Shown here piece after piece: positions 6,077 through 6,126 of a stretch of DNA of 6,126 bases; position 1 is the first letter of the stretch, and each line of letters opens with the position of its first letter. The stretch spans positions 22,776 through 28,901 of the forward strand of contig JAQTTI010000004.1 in NCBI GenBank assembly GCA_028710845.1, written 5' to 3'. A program made the translations under genes and the position numbers. Origin of the DNA: Candidatus Omnitrophota bacterium (GTDB taxonomy: Bacteria; Omnitrophota; Gorgyraeia; Gygaellales; Profunditerraquicolaceae). Below the pieces are notes generated by a model that was not told where the DNA came from, did not search any database, and saw only the letters and a list, made by a program, of their open reading frames with translations.

Positions 6077-6126
6077 ATGCCTCGTTCATTAAAAAAAGGT
6101 CCATACGTAGAAGAAAGTCTATTAAG
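6077..6126 (+). CDS. rpsS: 30S ribosomal protein S19, N-terminal fragment cut by window end
   Basis: Only 16 full codons are inside the window. They translate to MPRSLKKGPYVEESLL, which matches the start of bacterial S19 (typically MPRSLKKGPF). S19 binds 16S rRNA in the small-subunit head and contacts the A-site finger. The start follows the rplB stop after one base, with AAGGA (6063-6067) nine bases upstream inside rplB. Gene order (rplB then rpsS) is that of the standard S10 operon, so the rest, followed probably by rplV and rpsC, should lie downstream. The truncation is a window edge effect. Confidence 0.95.
   Translation, partial: MPRSLKKGPYVEESLL

Noticed and set aside
1..6126. Search for an undescribed system, mobile element, tRNA, riboswitch or CRISPR array
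   Set aside because: Known translation genes occupy nearly every base; the gaps are 20, 33, 23, 1 and 1 bases, leaving no room for additional genes or sizeable RNA elements.

Overview
This 6.1-kb window is a tightly packed, single-strand run of translation genes in the bacterial order fusA–tuf–rpsJ–rplC–rplD–rplW–rplB–rpsS. It holds elongation factors G and Tu, followed by ribosomal proteins S10, L3, L4, L23, L2 and the first codons of S19. It is the downstream part of the str operon running straight into the start of the S10 operon. No mobile element, tRNA, rRNA, CRISPR array or accessory gene is visible, and no gap between genes exceeds 33 bases.

The organism is a bacterium with slightly AT-rich DNA by eye. 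The proteins are clearly bacterial. The best taxonomic hint is EF-Tu: its switch I loop reads GGTVRDETKVVTI where most bacteria have an APEEKARGITI-type sequence. From memory, this loop type occurs in planctomycete EF-Tu and probably in relatives such as Omnitrophota. I therefore lean towards the PVC/Omnitrophota side, with low to moderate confidence and no database search behind it.

Layout: fusA (1-2097) is followed after 20 bases, which carry a full AAGGAGG Shine-Dalgarno, by tuf (2118-3320). A 33-base gap holding a perfect 15-base inverted repeat and a poorly spaced Shine-Dalgarno leads to rpsJ (3354-3659). After 23 bases comes rplC (3683-4318). From there the genes are almost seamless: rplC/rplD are separated by 1 base, rplD/rplW and rplW/rplB each overlap by 1 base (TAATG), and rplB/rpsS are separated by 1 base. 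This spacing implies one transcript with translational coupling.

EF-Tu delivers aminoacyl-tRNA and EF-G drives translocation. S10 and S19 belong to the small-subunit head. L2, L3, L4 and L23 build the peptidyl-transferase surroundings and the exit tunnel. The points worth a second look are the EF-Tu switch I variant, a near-consensus sigma-70 promoter inside the 3' end of fusA, and the small palindrome abutting the rpsJ ribosome-binding site. I see no sign of a previously undescribed system.
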